A DNA stretch of 64,000 nucleotides from NCBI GenBank assembly GCA_007922225.1, contig ML679968.1, forward strand, positions 6,006,075-6,070,074, given 5' to 3'. The DNA comes from Emydura subglobosa (lineage: Eukaryota > Chordata > Testudines > Chelidae). Of this stretch, positions 11,376-23,419 are shown piece after piece. The notes under the pieces are model-generated. The model saw nothing but the letters and a program-made list of their open reading frames with translations. It did no database searches and had not been told where the DNA came from. Every line of letters starts with the position of its first letter. Position 1 is the first letter of the stretch. Both the position numbers and the translations under genes were made by a program.

Positions 11376-11850
11376 GGGCAGCTCTCTATAGAGTGATCCC
11401 CTCCTCCAGCAGCTGAGGAGCAGTGAGGGCAGGAAGTAGCAGGGGGTGGGAGAGCTTCCTGCAACCAAGGGAGGATCTGACCTGACCCTGGGAGTAGCCC
11501 GTGTAGGGGAGGAAGAAGTCCTGTCCCCTCTCAACCCGGTCAGGACTAGCAGCTAGAGCCTGGCACATGGTAGGAGCCACTGGCCAGGGTGTCCCCAGCG
11601 CTGTCCCTCTCCAGCTCTGGCAGCACTGTGGTAGCAAGCAAGAGGAGCAGAGTCTCACACGCACTCCCAGCCCTGCCCTCGAGGCTGTGATTTATATCTC
11701 CCCCGACGGCTCCTGAACCAGAAATGCCCATCTTGGGCCGCTGCCCAGGAAGGGTGCATGAATCAATTATTCTGCAAGGAAAGAGCAAAATCTGCAGGGG
11801 GGCATTAATTTTACACCTGTGCAGTGGCACAGAATTCTCCCAGGAGTATA
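11376..11850. repeat. End of the outer dispersed repeat
   Basis: The segment ends near 'gcagtggcacagaattctcccaggagta', which I recall as a terminal sequence of a dispersed turtle element. Upstream is 'attattctgcaaggaaagagc'. The outer boundary near 11850 is approximate. Confidence 0.4.
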
Positions 11851-14800
11851 ATTCTGAGCTCAAAACAAGATGAATGAGTAGTAATTCCACTGAAGTCATT
11901 GGGATTATAGTGGTGGAAAATTTAAGTGAGATCAGAATCACAGAGCTTGAACAAAGCAGCTTAAAATCCTGAAAAAGTGTTTTATATCCCAAGTATACTG
12001 GTAGCCATTTACATGAAAGTACTCTTTCTATTTAGAATGGGAAAAATCTGAATTGGTATGATTAGCTATAGATATTTTTAACTCTTGTTCACTCTCTAAT
12101 AGATCAAGGAATTCAATAATTTATATGGTGGTGTTCTAAAAAATCTGGTAGCAGTCCTTGTCTGTGCTTGTATTACGGCAAGCTCTGCATTGAAATTGAT
12201 CCATGTGGAAGTGTCCTGTTCGACTCGTGCTTTGCTTTCTTGAAACGTGAGGCTGTATAACTGAGCTCTGTTTGACAATATGGTTAAACTTTAAAACTGA
12301 TTACAGACAGTCAGCCGTTTGCCACAAATGTGTCTTGTTCAGGAGAAATCATTTTCTAGACTTGTTAGGTGTACTCAATGACACTTTGTGTTAGCTTTGC
12401 CCTATATTGACCATGTTGAGTAACCCAAAAAGATAAAAGGGAAGAATAAAGCTCACATCACATTGACTCTTAACCATATATGTATGTTAGTGATGATTGT
12501 ATATACATAATCTATTAAAATGTGAAGTGTGTGAGGAGAGAGGAGGGAATGGCAGGCCATTTAAATGAATATATGTAAAATATGATATTCTCCACAAAAA
12601 AAGTCTCAACATACATAAGGAGAAACCCTTTTCAGTTAATAACGAAGAGAGGAAGAAATTGTTTTAAAAAGTACATTTCTGGTGCATCTCTAAGTAAAAT
12701 GCAGTATAAAATTAACTTAAGTAAAATAGACCTTTTCAATGGTTTTTCTATGTATCCAACCCAAATAGATTCTGTAAAATAGAAGAGGAGAAGTGGGTGC
12801 AGGTGTGTGTGAATATGAAGACTAGGGAGAGGTGGAAGGTGTGCAACATTCACTATTGTCACCAGCACACACTGTCCACAGCCTCTGAACTCTCACTGCA
12901 GAGGAATATGTAGGCACAGAATTACAAGCCCTTACCTTGCCCTTCCTGTGCTTTCTGCCTCCCCCTATACATTGGTACAGGGGGCACTGCGGTTGTGGGT
13001 GAGTAGCAGCATGGCCACAACAAAATCGTGGTAGTTCCATTGTATTTCCAGCCTTTCTCATCTGAAAAGGGAGGGGAGAGGATTTGAGTCTGTAGGTTTA
13101 AATACTGCACATTGGTGTCTAAAGGCTACAGCTGAAGGTCATAATTATTCATCTACAGGTTTGAGAAAATTATCTGCCATAGGATACAATGCCTGCATTC
13201 TGTCACTGGCCCCTCGTCGCCTCCCCCATGCTACCCCACCCTAAGGAACAATAATTGCCCCCATAAATCAAAAACTCTTAATCTAGATACTTGGTCCCAT
13301 TAGTTAACATGTACGCTGATGTGTTTTTGTTGCACGTGTTTAAATGAAGGCAGAATTTTCCTACTGTTTCATTAAACCACTTAACAGATCTGTTTGTACT
13401 CAATGAGCTTTATCATCTTTGACCTCCTTCTAATGCTTCTGTTGTAGCTCATGGGGCTATGTGACCTCAATGGAAAGAACAGCTCCATCGATTATAGCAA
13501 CAGCCATCCTCCTAATGCCTTTCCCCCTTTTTTTTTTGAATCGCCACCCAACTCACTGAATTAGCCCCTTTTTTTGCAGGGGGGAATGGTGGAGCAGCAC
13601 TCCAGACGTTCAGATGCTTTTCCAAACCTCTCGTCTAAAAAGTGGACTAAAATTCTCATGCAAACAGGATGTCATGAGATTTCTGTTTCTGGCTGGGTAA
13701 GAAATATTATGAGAAGAACTATTTTTATTTACTTCCGTGCTTCCAGTCCTGACCTTGCTGAGGAAAAAAAAAATCCTACACATATTCTACTGAAGTTATC
13801 TAAAAGTGCTACGTATTACCTATGTCTTGCTGTCACCTCAATAACAATAGAAAAAGTAGCATTTCTTGTTAAGGATAACTATGTAAGGGAAAAAATTAGA
13901 GAAATTTTAAAAAAGAGTTAACTATATGATTTGAACCTTGAAAAGAGTTTGAGTTTGGTTTGAATTTTGAGCAGAGTTTGGAATTGGTTCTTGCTTTGTC
14001 CAAGTCAGTTTGCACATTCCCAGTTGAAACCAATGCAATTTACTTTGTCAAATAAATCACCACTGCTCTTTAGAAAAACACACAAACAAATCTCCCTCAG
14101 AGCAGTGTGTTTAGGATCCTATTGTGGTTAATTCTGCACCCTTGAAGTCGTTTGGGGCTTTAGACTACACCATTTAGTCAAAGGGCATAAGACCAAAGAA
14201 TAAATTGGCAAACTACACTGCCCAGTTGTTACCCACATTGACATTGCCTCTTTAAGACAAAAAAAAAAAAAGCCCAGTACTAAACTCAGTAGGATTTACA
14301 AGCTAAATTATCTGGTTATAAGCAAAATTATCATCACAAGTTACAGATGCATGTGTCAGATTTGTTTACTTTCTGAATTACCTATGTTTATTGTTAGTAA
14401 TGAAACTGTCACTAGCAAGAAAGAAAAGGAAAAAAGGGGTATGCTTATTTTGCACACTTTCACAGACATATTCTAGGATAGATAAGAACTCCGATTCATC
14501 CAGAAGTTGGAGACAGGAGTTTTCTTGTTGAATGACTACTGTGCACATAGTGGGACTATTAAGATGTTGTCAAGTGTTTTCCTTGGAGGATTTGGTTTCC
14601 TTCCTGTGGAGGTCCAATAGGTCAGGTAAATATCTGAGCTTGGAAGCAGTCTGTATCAGTCCAGCTCTGTTAGACTGAATATTTCTGAGAAGAGACTGTG
14701 AGAGGAAAGCTCTAGGAAACCTTATCGTGCAGCTATGCAATACCAGTAATGTCGGGGAGCCGTTTAACTGTGTATGACAGCTAAAAGGTCTCCTCTTTAT

Positions 14801-14885
14801 TTATGATGTATTTGAGAATCTAGCTTGTTAGGAATCAGTATTCAATTTTGTTTTGTTTTTTAATAGCATTCACTGAGTAGAGATT
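11851..14885. other. Unassigned non-coding DNA
   Basis: About 3 kb with no gene and no repeat that I can name. The longest frame (13574-13921, 115 codons) resembles nothing known and has no splice or promoter context. Homopolymer runs lie near 13508-13539 and 14259-14271. Confidence 0.4.
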
Positions 14886-15005
14886 AAGGGCCAGATTGCA
14901 GAGTCCTTACTTAAACAAGCCTTTACTCATGCGAGTAATCCCTGGTATTACTTGATCAAATGAGTGTTCTCCAGTGTGACTAAGGATTTTACAGTCGGGC
15001 CCTAA
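14886..15005. repeat. Palindromic ancient repeat
   Basis: It opens 'aagggccagattgcagagtc' and closes 'aaggattttacagtcgggcc', a degraded inverted pair around a spacer with 'tactcatgcgagtaatccc'. It fits the set of roughly 70-130 bp palindromes found through this window. Confidence 0.45.
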
Positions 15006-15039
15006 GGAATTTGAACCTATTACCATCCATCTGTTTTCT

Positions 15040-15195
15040 TGTTTTATACTTAGATTGAAGCAATTTGGGGCAGGGATGGTCTTTTGGTTCTGTTTGCATA
15101 GCACCTAGCATAAGGGGATTCTGCTCATGACTGGAAACTGGGGCTCTTAGGTGCTAAAATAATACAAGTAAATAAATAATAAAATAATAATATCT
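15040..15195 (+). mobile_element. L2-like LINE 3' tail
   Basis: The sequence reads 'gcaatttggggcagggatgg', then 'tttgcatagcacctagcata', 'ggggctcttaggtgct', and ends in an A/T-rich (AATA)-like tail. The order matches the 3' tail at 41640-41765, which follows L2 coding remnants. Confidence 0.6.
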
Positions 15196-15236
15196 CAGTT
15201 ATACAGGGTTTACACTAGTTCATATGGCCAAATCCT

Positions 15237-15330
15237 TCTTTAATTTATACCACTGCAAATCCAGAGTAATCCCATTGAAGTAATGGAGTTATTCTGGATT
15301 TTTACTGATGAAACAGAGTTCAGAATTTGA
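15237..15330. repeat. Palindromic ancient repeat
   Basis: The left arm 'tttataccactgcaaatcca' and right arm 'tggatttttactgatgaaac' are inverted around 'cccattgaagtaatggagtt'. This 'cattga-gtaatgg' centre is typical of the palindrome group in the window. Confidence 0.55.
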
Positions 15331-15418
15331 TCCATAGTATTTAATTATAAACAAAACAGACAAGCATATGCCTACACAGGCTCGCCCTGTTGTTAATGCA
15401 AACCTATATCATGAGAAG

Positions 15419-15485
15419 TAGAGATGAGCCTGAATCAAACCCTCAAAAATTGAGGGATGTTTGCAATGTGAATCTGAGGCCAGGA
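15419..15485. mobile_element. TAGAGATG-ended MITE, truncated copy
   Basis: It starts TAGAGATGAGCCTGAATC, as does the fuller copy at 56994-57087; the right end is not preserved. Confidence 0.45.
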
Positions 15486-15529
15486 CTAACTAAAAAAGGT
15501 TTGGCATTATAAGCCATACATGTCTAGCT

Positions 15530-15755
15530 ATTCTGGCAAAGCTTGCTAGTATAGACACAGCTTTTGTTGGTATATGTCATATTAGTTCCAGAAGTGAAAT
15601 AATCTATACCAGCAAAACCACTTTGATGCTGGTATAACTGCACCTACACTAGGATTTTTGCTGGTACAGAAATGTTGCGAAAGCATCACCCCCTCTCACC
15701 AACATTGGTAGAAGCTATACTGGTAGAAGCTTCTAGTGTAGATTTGCCCTGACTG
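15530..15755. mobile_element. Foldback MITE related to the GTCTACAC group
   Basis: The centre holds inverted partners 'ctataccagcaaaaccac' and 'ctagtatagacacagctttt' versus 'gaagcttctagtgtagattt'. The ends read like 'gtctayac...gtgtaga' pairs. There is no coding capacity. Confidence 0.5.
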
Positions 15756-17524
15756 TGAAACTCTTGTTCACAAGGGTTTGTGCAAACACTTCTTTTGATC
15801 TATATAAATTTGTCCCCCAATCCCTGAATTTCACTTTGTGCTTTAGAGTCAAAGAAATCCCAGCCATTTTTCTGAAACGAGCTGTAATTTCTCCAAAAAA
15901 GTTGATAAAGCAAAGCCAATCTTTTACAAACCTGACCTGAATTTTGAGCTTGCAACCAGCCACCAAACTGGTCATGTTTTGGTTTTCACTGTAAACATTT
16001 AGCACAGTTCTAGTACTGTGATAGAGTCTCCATAGTTGTTTGGAAAGTGCTTCCCTAAAAATATCAACTTCATTTTCCAAAATGTGGATTTGATAGTTAA
16101 ATATTTATTTTGAACACAAACCCTGTTAAAAATGAGCACCTACCCCTGCTCTAGGCATTCCTTGATTATTCCTTAAAATAGAGGGGTCTCCTGTAACTCT
16201 CTCTTAACTACAAATCAACTAAGCCAGAATAACCCAGCAGCAACAAACATATGGTAGATTGTGAAAATCTCCCATTAGAACCTTCCCCCTCCCTCAGCCT
16301 GGGAAAACAAATGGGTTTTAGAGCTTGCTCTGAAAATTAGGGCTATTTCAGACCAAGAGGAGAGTATGTTCCAAAGCATATACAGACTAATTCTTCATTG
16401 ATTCACCATAAACCACAGTGAATCCTGATCAAATGAATGCAGCTGTGGCAATGCTGTTTCATAAAGGAGAGCCAAAATATGGTAACTAATTTACTGTTCA
16501 GGGATTTTTAAAATATACATTTGGAGGAGATTCATTATTGGCAATTCTTCAGTGAGGCATTTATAAACTTATCCTCTGAGGTGATCGTATCTTCTTTCAT
16601 TCTGAGAACACACAGAGGAGAAACAGAACCAGGATGACAAATGAGCAGTCAGAAATCTGCAACAAGAAACCACAAGAACCTCAGGCTAATCCAAACCAAA
16701 CTGAAAAACCTTTTGGGAAGTCAGAGAAGGAGATGAGAACTCTTTCATGGGCTGTTTAGAAAATTTTTCTGAGGGGCTCTCTGCTGACCAGGTCACTGAC
16801 GGCATAGTCACTAAAGGGAGCTGGCAACAGCCACAACCTCCCATCTGCTGGCAGGACCATAAGCATTTATATCCTAAAAGTAGGCAGCATTGGCTGTGAA
16901 GGAGTTGTGCCTGGCACTGATTCAGCAACCTCTGCTGGTGGTGACCCTATGGAGTTCTGAACATAACCCAAAGGGGGGCTGCCTGTTCTCACTTATGGTG
17001 AATGCCCCCCTGGGGTGTCAGCAAACGGGATAGCACAAAGAGATGTAACAAATACTTCAGACATCTGTAAAATCTTCAGTGATTCAGGCCACAAAATGCA
17101 TACTGCAGTGTGTCTACCCCATACACGGTCCCAAACTTTGCTCTGGCTGTTTAGAAGTAAACGAACAGACATCCAGTGTACCAAAGTCATGAAGAAGTGG
17201 ACATAATATCATTTGCACTGCCATAAAACAAAAACTGGTTGCATCCTGTCTTATCCCGAAGAGGGTCTAGCTTCTCATTTATGCTAAACGTGACCCCAAA
17301 CTATGTTCTAGCTTCAGGAAGCAAGAAAATATACAGTGCCTGGGTACCTCCTTGAACTGTTCTGATGTTCACTATATTTCTTTGACTAGAAAATTGCTAT
17401 TTGTTACAAAACTATGCATAAAAATTGTAGAAGTATATGATTAGCCTGGTGAAATGTATGTTAAAGCTGGTGAGATGAGGGTTAAACATGATTTGAACTG
17501 TTATTTGAAATTGGTGTGAACTGA
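15756..17524. other. Unassigned non-coding DNA
   Basis: No feature could be named. Frames of 115 codons (15733-16080, minus) and 80 codons (16686-16928, minus) match no family and lack gene context. Confidence 0.4.
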
Positions 17525-18060
17525 GGTGTGATGGGCTCTTTGAGGCCCCCTGCTGGAGGCCTTGCTGTCCTACCACACCACGCTCCAGAAAAGGAGCAGT
17601 GAAAGTGGGTCTTCCAGGCCTGCCTAGAAAGGCTGCAGCAAAGCAGCCAATCAGAGCTCAGCAGGCTCAGATAAAAGGCACTGCAGGGGCTGAACAGGTC
17701 AGTTTCAAGCAGGGACTAGAGGAGCAAGGAAGGCGCTCTTTGCTGGAGCTCAGGGAAGAACTAGAAGATGGGTTCTGGTGACATTGGCATTCCATGAGGA
17801 AGAGCTTCAGCCCTGAGGTAAGAGTGAAGTGGAAGGGGCTACGTGGAAAGTGGCCCAGGGAAGAATAGCAGCAGCAACTATTACAGGAAGCAGCTACTTA
17901 GAAGGTCCTTCGATTGGACCCAGAGTAGTGGGCGAGCCTGGGTCCCACCTTTGGCAGGGTGACATAAGCCCCAAGAAGGGAATAAAGCTTGTTTATAGGC
18001 CCAAATGAAGGGCAGCACTTAGAGTCTCCAGGGAGATGCCCTGAGGACACTGCTCTACAC
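17525..18060 (+). repeat. LTR-like dispersed repeat with CCAAT and TATA-like signals
   Basis: The block begins TGTGATGGGCTCTTTGAGG, contains 'gcagccaatcagagctcagc' (a CCAAT core) and then 'cagataaaaggcactgcagg' (TATA-like) about 25 bp on, and an AATAAAG near 17980. It shares wording with 21478-22315, such as 'tggcccagggaagaatag' versus 'aagtaatccagggaaacc' and 'agcctgggtcccacc'. This order of signals fits an LTR or a promoter-bearing repeat. I see no second LTR or retroviral gene, so the class is uncertain. Confidence 0.45.
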
Positions 18061-19560
18061 CAGGGCAGACAGGGACTTAAAGGTAGCCCAGAAGGGTCTG
18101 AGGACTGAGCCCAGAGACAGGGCTAAAGACATTACTAAGGGCACAGGGGCAGGCTCCGTTGGATCTTTTTCCCTGGAGAGGTTTGTTTGTTCATGTGTTG
18201 ACGGTGTGTGGCTTGCCTGGAGGGCTGAGCCACTGAAGGGCAACAGTTGACAGGGCATGGCGAAAAGACAGAGATTGTGCAGGTTCATGCCAAGCCAACA
18301 GGAAGTGCTTGTGAGAGGTTGTCAGTTTTTACAAGACCAGGGAATATGACTTCAGACCGGTGAACCAGATCTTCAATTCATATAAATTGTTGTAGACCAG
18401 TTGAAGTTGGTGGAGCTATGACATTTTACTCTACCTGGGTATGTGTCCATAGGAATATACTGTTCTCGGTGTTCCCAGGTTATTATAAGGCCATTTGCAC
18501 CTTTCTCCCAAGAAACCATTGAGTTTTTGTGAAAGTCTTATTCTTGAATAACATGTTTGTGGGAAAGCGGAGAAAGAGAAAAAAGCTTTTGGGAGAAGAC
18601 AGTTCATAGGGCTTCTGGGAAAGAGATGAAAAGTCTTAGAAATACACAGAGACAGAGAGAAACATGGAAGGTAGAGCACTCTGTCAGAAAGCAATCACTT
18701 TATTTCAAGGAGAGGGAAGGATGTTAGCTGAAGGGAAATAGGGTGGGCAGCTCAAAGCAACAGGGTAAATCCAGCAGAACCAGATTAGGTAGTATGAAAT
18801 TAAAAAGAATATTCAAGGTGGAAAGCTTATTCTGGAAGATATAGTCCTTCTAGTCCTTATTTGGCAGAAGCTGAAAACTAGGAAGGTGATACTTTAGTGA
18901 TTGACAGAATTATCTCCTTTATTAGAGAAAGATATCTCTTGTACTCTGACAGGATTTATTTAGGACATCTGAGGGTGTTCACTAATTCTTTCTGAATCCG
19001 GAGACCAAATTGAAATATGGAAGAGCTGATATAACAGCTGAGACCAGACTGGAAGAACTGAGACAAAGCAGACGAGGGGAAACCAAGCTCTGGATCAACC
19101 CAGCTGCTTCATCTTGTAGCAGCGATTGAACACCCACACACAATAAACATTTGTCACACACATTTATAAATATTGTATCTTGCTGGAGGTAATAGCAAAG
19201 ACATTCTACATTAACCTCCAGCTAAAACCCTTGACAAAATGCATTCTAAGTCTATAATCTCTTCAAGAGTAAAGATAACTTTCATGATTTAACTCTTACT
19301 CTAAAAATGGGCTATTACTAGAATAAATGCTTCTAAACATCCATAGAACTGCATTGTGTATTGTAATATGACTTGCCTTTTGATATCTTGGTTTTTATTA
19401 AAATTAAAACTAGTTTACTACAAGGTAAGTCATTTAGTCCCCTGCCTGGGCTATAAAGAAGACTAATTACTTGTGCCCTTTTCTGTGGAGAAGACAATCT
19501 TCTGACAAAACTTTGTCTGATTTGGTTTCCAAGTGACCAATAACAGCTAAAAGATAAGAG
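18061..19560. other. Unassigned non-coding DNA
   Basis: The first 250 bases may continue the LTR-like repeat. After that I see no gene or nameable repeat. Confidence 0.35.
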
Positions 19561-19640
19561 AATTGAAGAAGCACTCGTGTAGATCAAAATCTTGTCTCTT
19601 CCACCAACAGAAGTTGGTCCAGTAAAAGATATTACCTCCC
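19561..19640 (-). repeat. Inverted copy of the GGTGGGTGAGGTAAT family
   Basis: On the minus strand it reads 'ggaggtaatatcttttactg', then 'gaccaacttctgttggtgg' and 'gagacaag', the same order as at 4336-4450, followed by 'cttcttcaatt'. It is truncated and diverged. Confidence 0.65.
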
Positions 19641-20599
19641 CCTTGTCTTTCTCTCATGAGAGAACTGTTTGTTTTATTCTGTCTTTGTTTCTTCTATTCA
19701 TCTTCACAGCATGCTTGAAACTCATGAGACATCAAAATATTGCCTAAAGCAAAACAGGGATTTTGCTACTGGTGAGTCATCTTTGTGGGGCTCATTCCTT
19801 GATTCTGTTAGAGTTAGACAAATAACTTGTAGTGCAATTTTTTAAAATTAATTTCACTACTATTTTTCTTGAATTACTAACAGAGAACAATGACCTCAGA
19901 TTTATAGATTTAAAAATAAAATATTGCTGTGTAATTTCTGTGAATAATAATTATTAGTTTATTTGTAAGTAGATCATTATGAGCATCTCAGGCTGAAATT
20001 TTTCAAATTTCAATCTTGTGACAAAGAAAGTGATGAATTTTTCATGAAAAATGTTCTTGTTTTTTGGACAGCTCTAATTAAGAGTATATTAAATAAGAGC
20101 TGGTTAGTGTAAACATGGAGTTTAAATGTTATATTGTGTTCCTTTGCATGCTAAATGTAACTCTTAGAATCATGTTTCCAGTGTGAATATTCACTATTAT
20201 GGATTCAGAATTAGCTTTCTGTGCGTATTTTATGCCATACTTCCCCACATGAGTTTTCTGACACATGAGCTCCAGGATAGCTTTGTTAAAGCATGCCAAT
20301 AGATTCCTTTATTTTATGCCTACTATTCTTTGTTCCTTGCGTTTAGCGATTAATGCCAAAAGTCCAGATGGTGAAAGCATTCCTCATCAACTGCTGACCT
20401 GAGCAATGCAGTCTGGCTTGCATGTAAAAGGACAAGAAGTTGGTGAGGGGGAGAGGGAAGAATTAATCTTTTGACCAAAAACATCCCCAAATTTTTAAAA
20501 AGACAGAAAAATGTTATGATCACACTGTAATGTTATGTTCAGCAGTAACTGTCAAAGAATAACTTGTGCAAATTTTAAAATGTTTTTTCCTCAACATAG
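19641..20599. other. Unassigned non-coding DNA
   Basis: AT-rich, with no recognisable element or gene. Confidence 0.4.
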
Positions 20600-20872
20600 A
20601 AAGGCTAAGACCTTGCCTACACCACAGGTTACTTTGGAATAACTTACGTTGCTCAGGGGTATCAATAATCCACACCTCTGAGTGACATAAATTATACTGA
20701 CCTAAGTGCCAATGTAGACAGCACTACCGCTGATATAGCTACCGTCTCTCACGGAAACAGGAGTTATTACGCCGATGGGAGAGCTCTCACCTGTCAGCTT
20801 AGAACATCTCCAGCGCAAATGCTACAGTGGCACAGCTGCAAGTGCTGTAGTGTAGATGTAGCTTTAGTGTGA
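20600..20872. mobile_element. Foldback MITE related to the GTCTACAC group
   Basis: The left end 'gctaagaccttgcctacacc' pairs with the right end 'gtgtagatgtagctttag'. Internal 'gtgccaatgtagacagcac' and 'gcacagctgcaagtgctg' are part of the foldback. There are no coding frames. Confidence 0.6.
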
Positions 20873-21477
20873 TTACCTCCACCTCTTAACTTTGCTCTCA
20901 TATTAAAACTGCTTAATATCTCTTACATCCTAAGTATGAGACAAGAAAAGAATGGCCCGTTACATCCTTTTGTTGCTCAACATTGGCCAGTAAGCATGTA
21001 TTTCTTTTTTGGACCAGATTATGAAACATATAAGAGCTAGTATTTGGCCTCGGGGTAAACTTTCTACAAGCATAAATCTATTGTAGCAACAAACAGAAGT
21101 CTCTTGAATTCATACTGCCAGAATGGGGAGGGTGTGATTTTATAGGTCAGTCATTGTTTGATTTTCATTTAATTTGTTCGTGTAGCTTTAGAAGTGCAAA
21201 TCTATCTGTGATTTACAGAAACAAACATTCATTTTTCTTTCATCGTTTAGCCAAATTAGAGTGCTAACAACGCTAGCAAAGAAATTCACAAGCACTTTTC
21301 TGTGGATAAACAGCCTTGTATCATATTGATAAACCTGGACTTTTACATTTAGTACCTTAGGCTGTTTCAGCATTACTGAAGGGCAGAAGAGGTCTTTGTG
21401 CCTTAACCCTATCACATATTAGTGCAGTGATTGCTTATTTCTGACAAACCCCTGTGGTTTTTTCAATACTATGACAA
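20873..21477. other. Unassigned non-coding DNA
   Basis: No gene or repeat that I can name. Confidence 0.4.
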
Positions 21478-22315
21478 GGTCAGACCAGATGGCTACGGGA
21501 GAGTGCTAGAAAGCTGATATATCAGCCCCAGGATCAGTAATCCCTTTTTCCCTGGTAGCTGAGTTCCCCTGGGTTACTCCCGGTTAATTAATATACCTGG
21601 AGCCAATCAAAGCCCCACTCAGGGCTTGTTAAAAAGCCTCCCCTCCTGAGAAAGGGTGTGGCTGAAGTTGTGGGAGTGAGGGGAGCTACCAGAGAGTGTG
21701 TGAGCAGGCAAGACACTGTCAAGAGACAGGAGGGTTTAGGAGAAGGCCCAGAACACTGGCAGGAGAGAACCCTGCAGGTACAATGACTGGGGGAGGGAAA
21801 ACCCTGCCTGAAGAGGGCAAAGGACCTTTCCCAGGCCTAAGGGAAGAGACCCTGCCAGAATGGAAAGAATGAACTGAACATTTGGTTCGGCACTACCATG
21901 TCCATGGGGCTGTCAGAGGTCAAGAACCCTCCCCTTTCCAAGCAGGATATGGACATTAAGTCAAGGGGCATGGGGAAGTAATCCAGGGAAACCAGCAGCT
22001 TTCCTGAAGCCACTGTGTGAGGCTGCTACTTGTAGGGTCCCTGGCTTGGGGCCTGGAGTCGAGGGTGGGACTAGACCCTCCCACCATCCCCTATCAGCCA
22101 TTCACTAGAGGGGCAAGAGTGAAGAGGCAAGGGCCTGTGAGAACCGGAGACAGGACCAGGAGCCAGCAGGGAGTGGCCATCTTAGAGCGGCTGCTTTACC
22201 CTCCTCTGCCACTAGAGGATGGAAGAAACACTAAGAGGTGAAGCAATTCACTGACCTATCACTAGAAAGAAGCGCTGGACCCACCAAGGTAGAGGAAGAG
22301 CTTTGTCACAGTACT
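21478..22315 (+). repeat. LTR-like dispersed repeat, second copy
   Basis: It begins 'aggtcagaccagatggctac', includes 'ggagccaatcaaagcccc' (CCAAT core), 'ttgttaaaaagcctcccc' (TATA-like) and, further on, 'gtggctgaagttgtgggagt' and 'gggtgggactagaccctccc'. It shares layout and short stretches with 17525-18060. I recall this type as common in turtles. A frame of 74 codons inside it is not credible as a gene. Confidence 0.5.
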
Positions 22316-22394
22316 TATAAGCTTGATCCTAGATTTTTCTTTGGCATGTACTCTGTCTTGCATCAGATAGAGAAACCTGGCCAGTGATGCTATG

Positions 22395-23400
22395 GTAATA
22401 TTTTCAAAGGCGCCCAAGTCACTTAGGGTGCAGTCCACAAAGCAATTTAGATGCCTAACCTCCAGCCTTAGACATCTAAGTTCCCATGTGTGGCATCACT
22501 GTGATCCATGAAACTCCTGCTTGGCTGTTGCCTATCTTGATAAGTGTTTAAACTCACTAGCATCTAACTTTCTGCTGTAAAAGTTCTCTGGGCACCTAAA
22601 TTTTAGACCCTGGGGCAAGCGCACTGCTGCCTCCCTCTAGGTGCTCAGGTACCTATCTTCCCTGCCTAAACTCCAGAGCAATTAATGAACGGGAAAGTTA
22701 TGTGATTGAGACACACAAGCACCTATGAGCCCAACCCAGTAGGTGGCCTTTGAGAATGGCTATTTGATCGGGGCACATTCAAAATCCTGTTAGAGAAGGG
22801 GGTGGTAGTACTGATACCACCTTATACTGTTTATCCCAGTGGTTAGAGCACCCAGCTGGGATGTGGGAGAAACCAGGGTTCAATTCCCCTCTCTCTGCTA
22901 AAGGGGGAGAAAGGACTGGAATGGAGCAAGGGGGCAGGGGAGAGTAACCACAGAACTATGGGATATTCTCATATGTGGGAAACTCTCAGTCTCTGCTGTT
23001 GAATGAATAAATAAAGAGCCACTGGAGCAGGGGAAATGGATCCTCTGTCTCCCGCATGAATGCCCTAATCACTGGACTACAGAGTCATTCTTAACTCTGT
23101 CTGGTCCAAATGTGACTGTTCCACTCCAGCTAATTACTTAAATAATCCTTGAGAGAGAGGGAATGATTCTATAGTCCAGTAGTTAAGGCACCCACTTAGC
23201 AGATGTCAAACTCCAGGTCCAGTCCTCCACACAGTGGAACTGTGTCCTCAAATAAGATTGAGGGAGCCCCACATCTGAATATCCCATAGCTCAGTGGTTA
23301 GCATAGCCTCCTGAGAGGGACCCCTGCGATTCAAATGGACCCTGGGTCTCCCACATCTGAGTTGAGTACCCTAACCACTGGGCTAAATGACACCAAGATG
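22395..23400 (+). mobile_element. Foldback element with tRNA-like units, copy A
   Basis: The left arm (22430-22700) carries 'aatttagatgcctaacc', 'ctgctgtaaaagttctctgg' and 'caagcgcactgctgcctcc', also seen at 33400-33600 and inverted at 53570-53840. The core holds tRNA-like units: plus at 22832 (A box TATCCCAGTGG 22832-22842, B box GGTTCAATTCC 22877-22887), minus near 23061-23080, plus at 23172, plus at 23287 (TAGCTCAGTGG), and minus ending 23385 (TAGCCCAGTGG on the minus strand). A 'gaatgaataaataaagag' landmark lies near 23004. The right arm is missing. There is no coding capacity. Confidence 0.7.
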
Positions 23401-23419
23401 AGTTTGGTCCATTATTCTC

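Noticed and set aside
10919..11534. Open frames of up to 165 codons, Gly-rich on plus and Pro-rich on minus
   Set aside because: They are products of the G-rich imperfect tandem repeat; no start context, family match or exon signals.
13574..13921. 115-codon frame near 13.6 kb
   Set aside because: No family similarity that I can see, AT-rich codon use without bias, and no gene signals nearby.
22832..22890. A true tRNA gene
   Set aside because: A and B boxes are present, but the acceptor stem and a proper anticodon arm cannot be formed, and the unit recurs in a repeat family.
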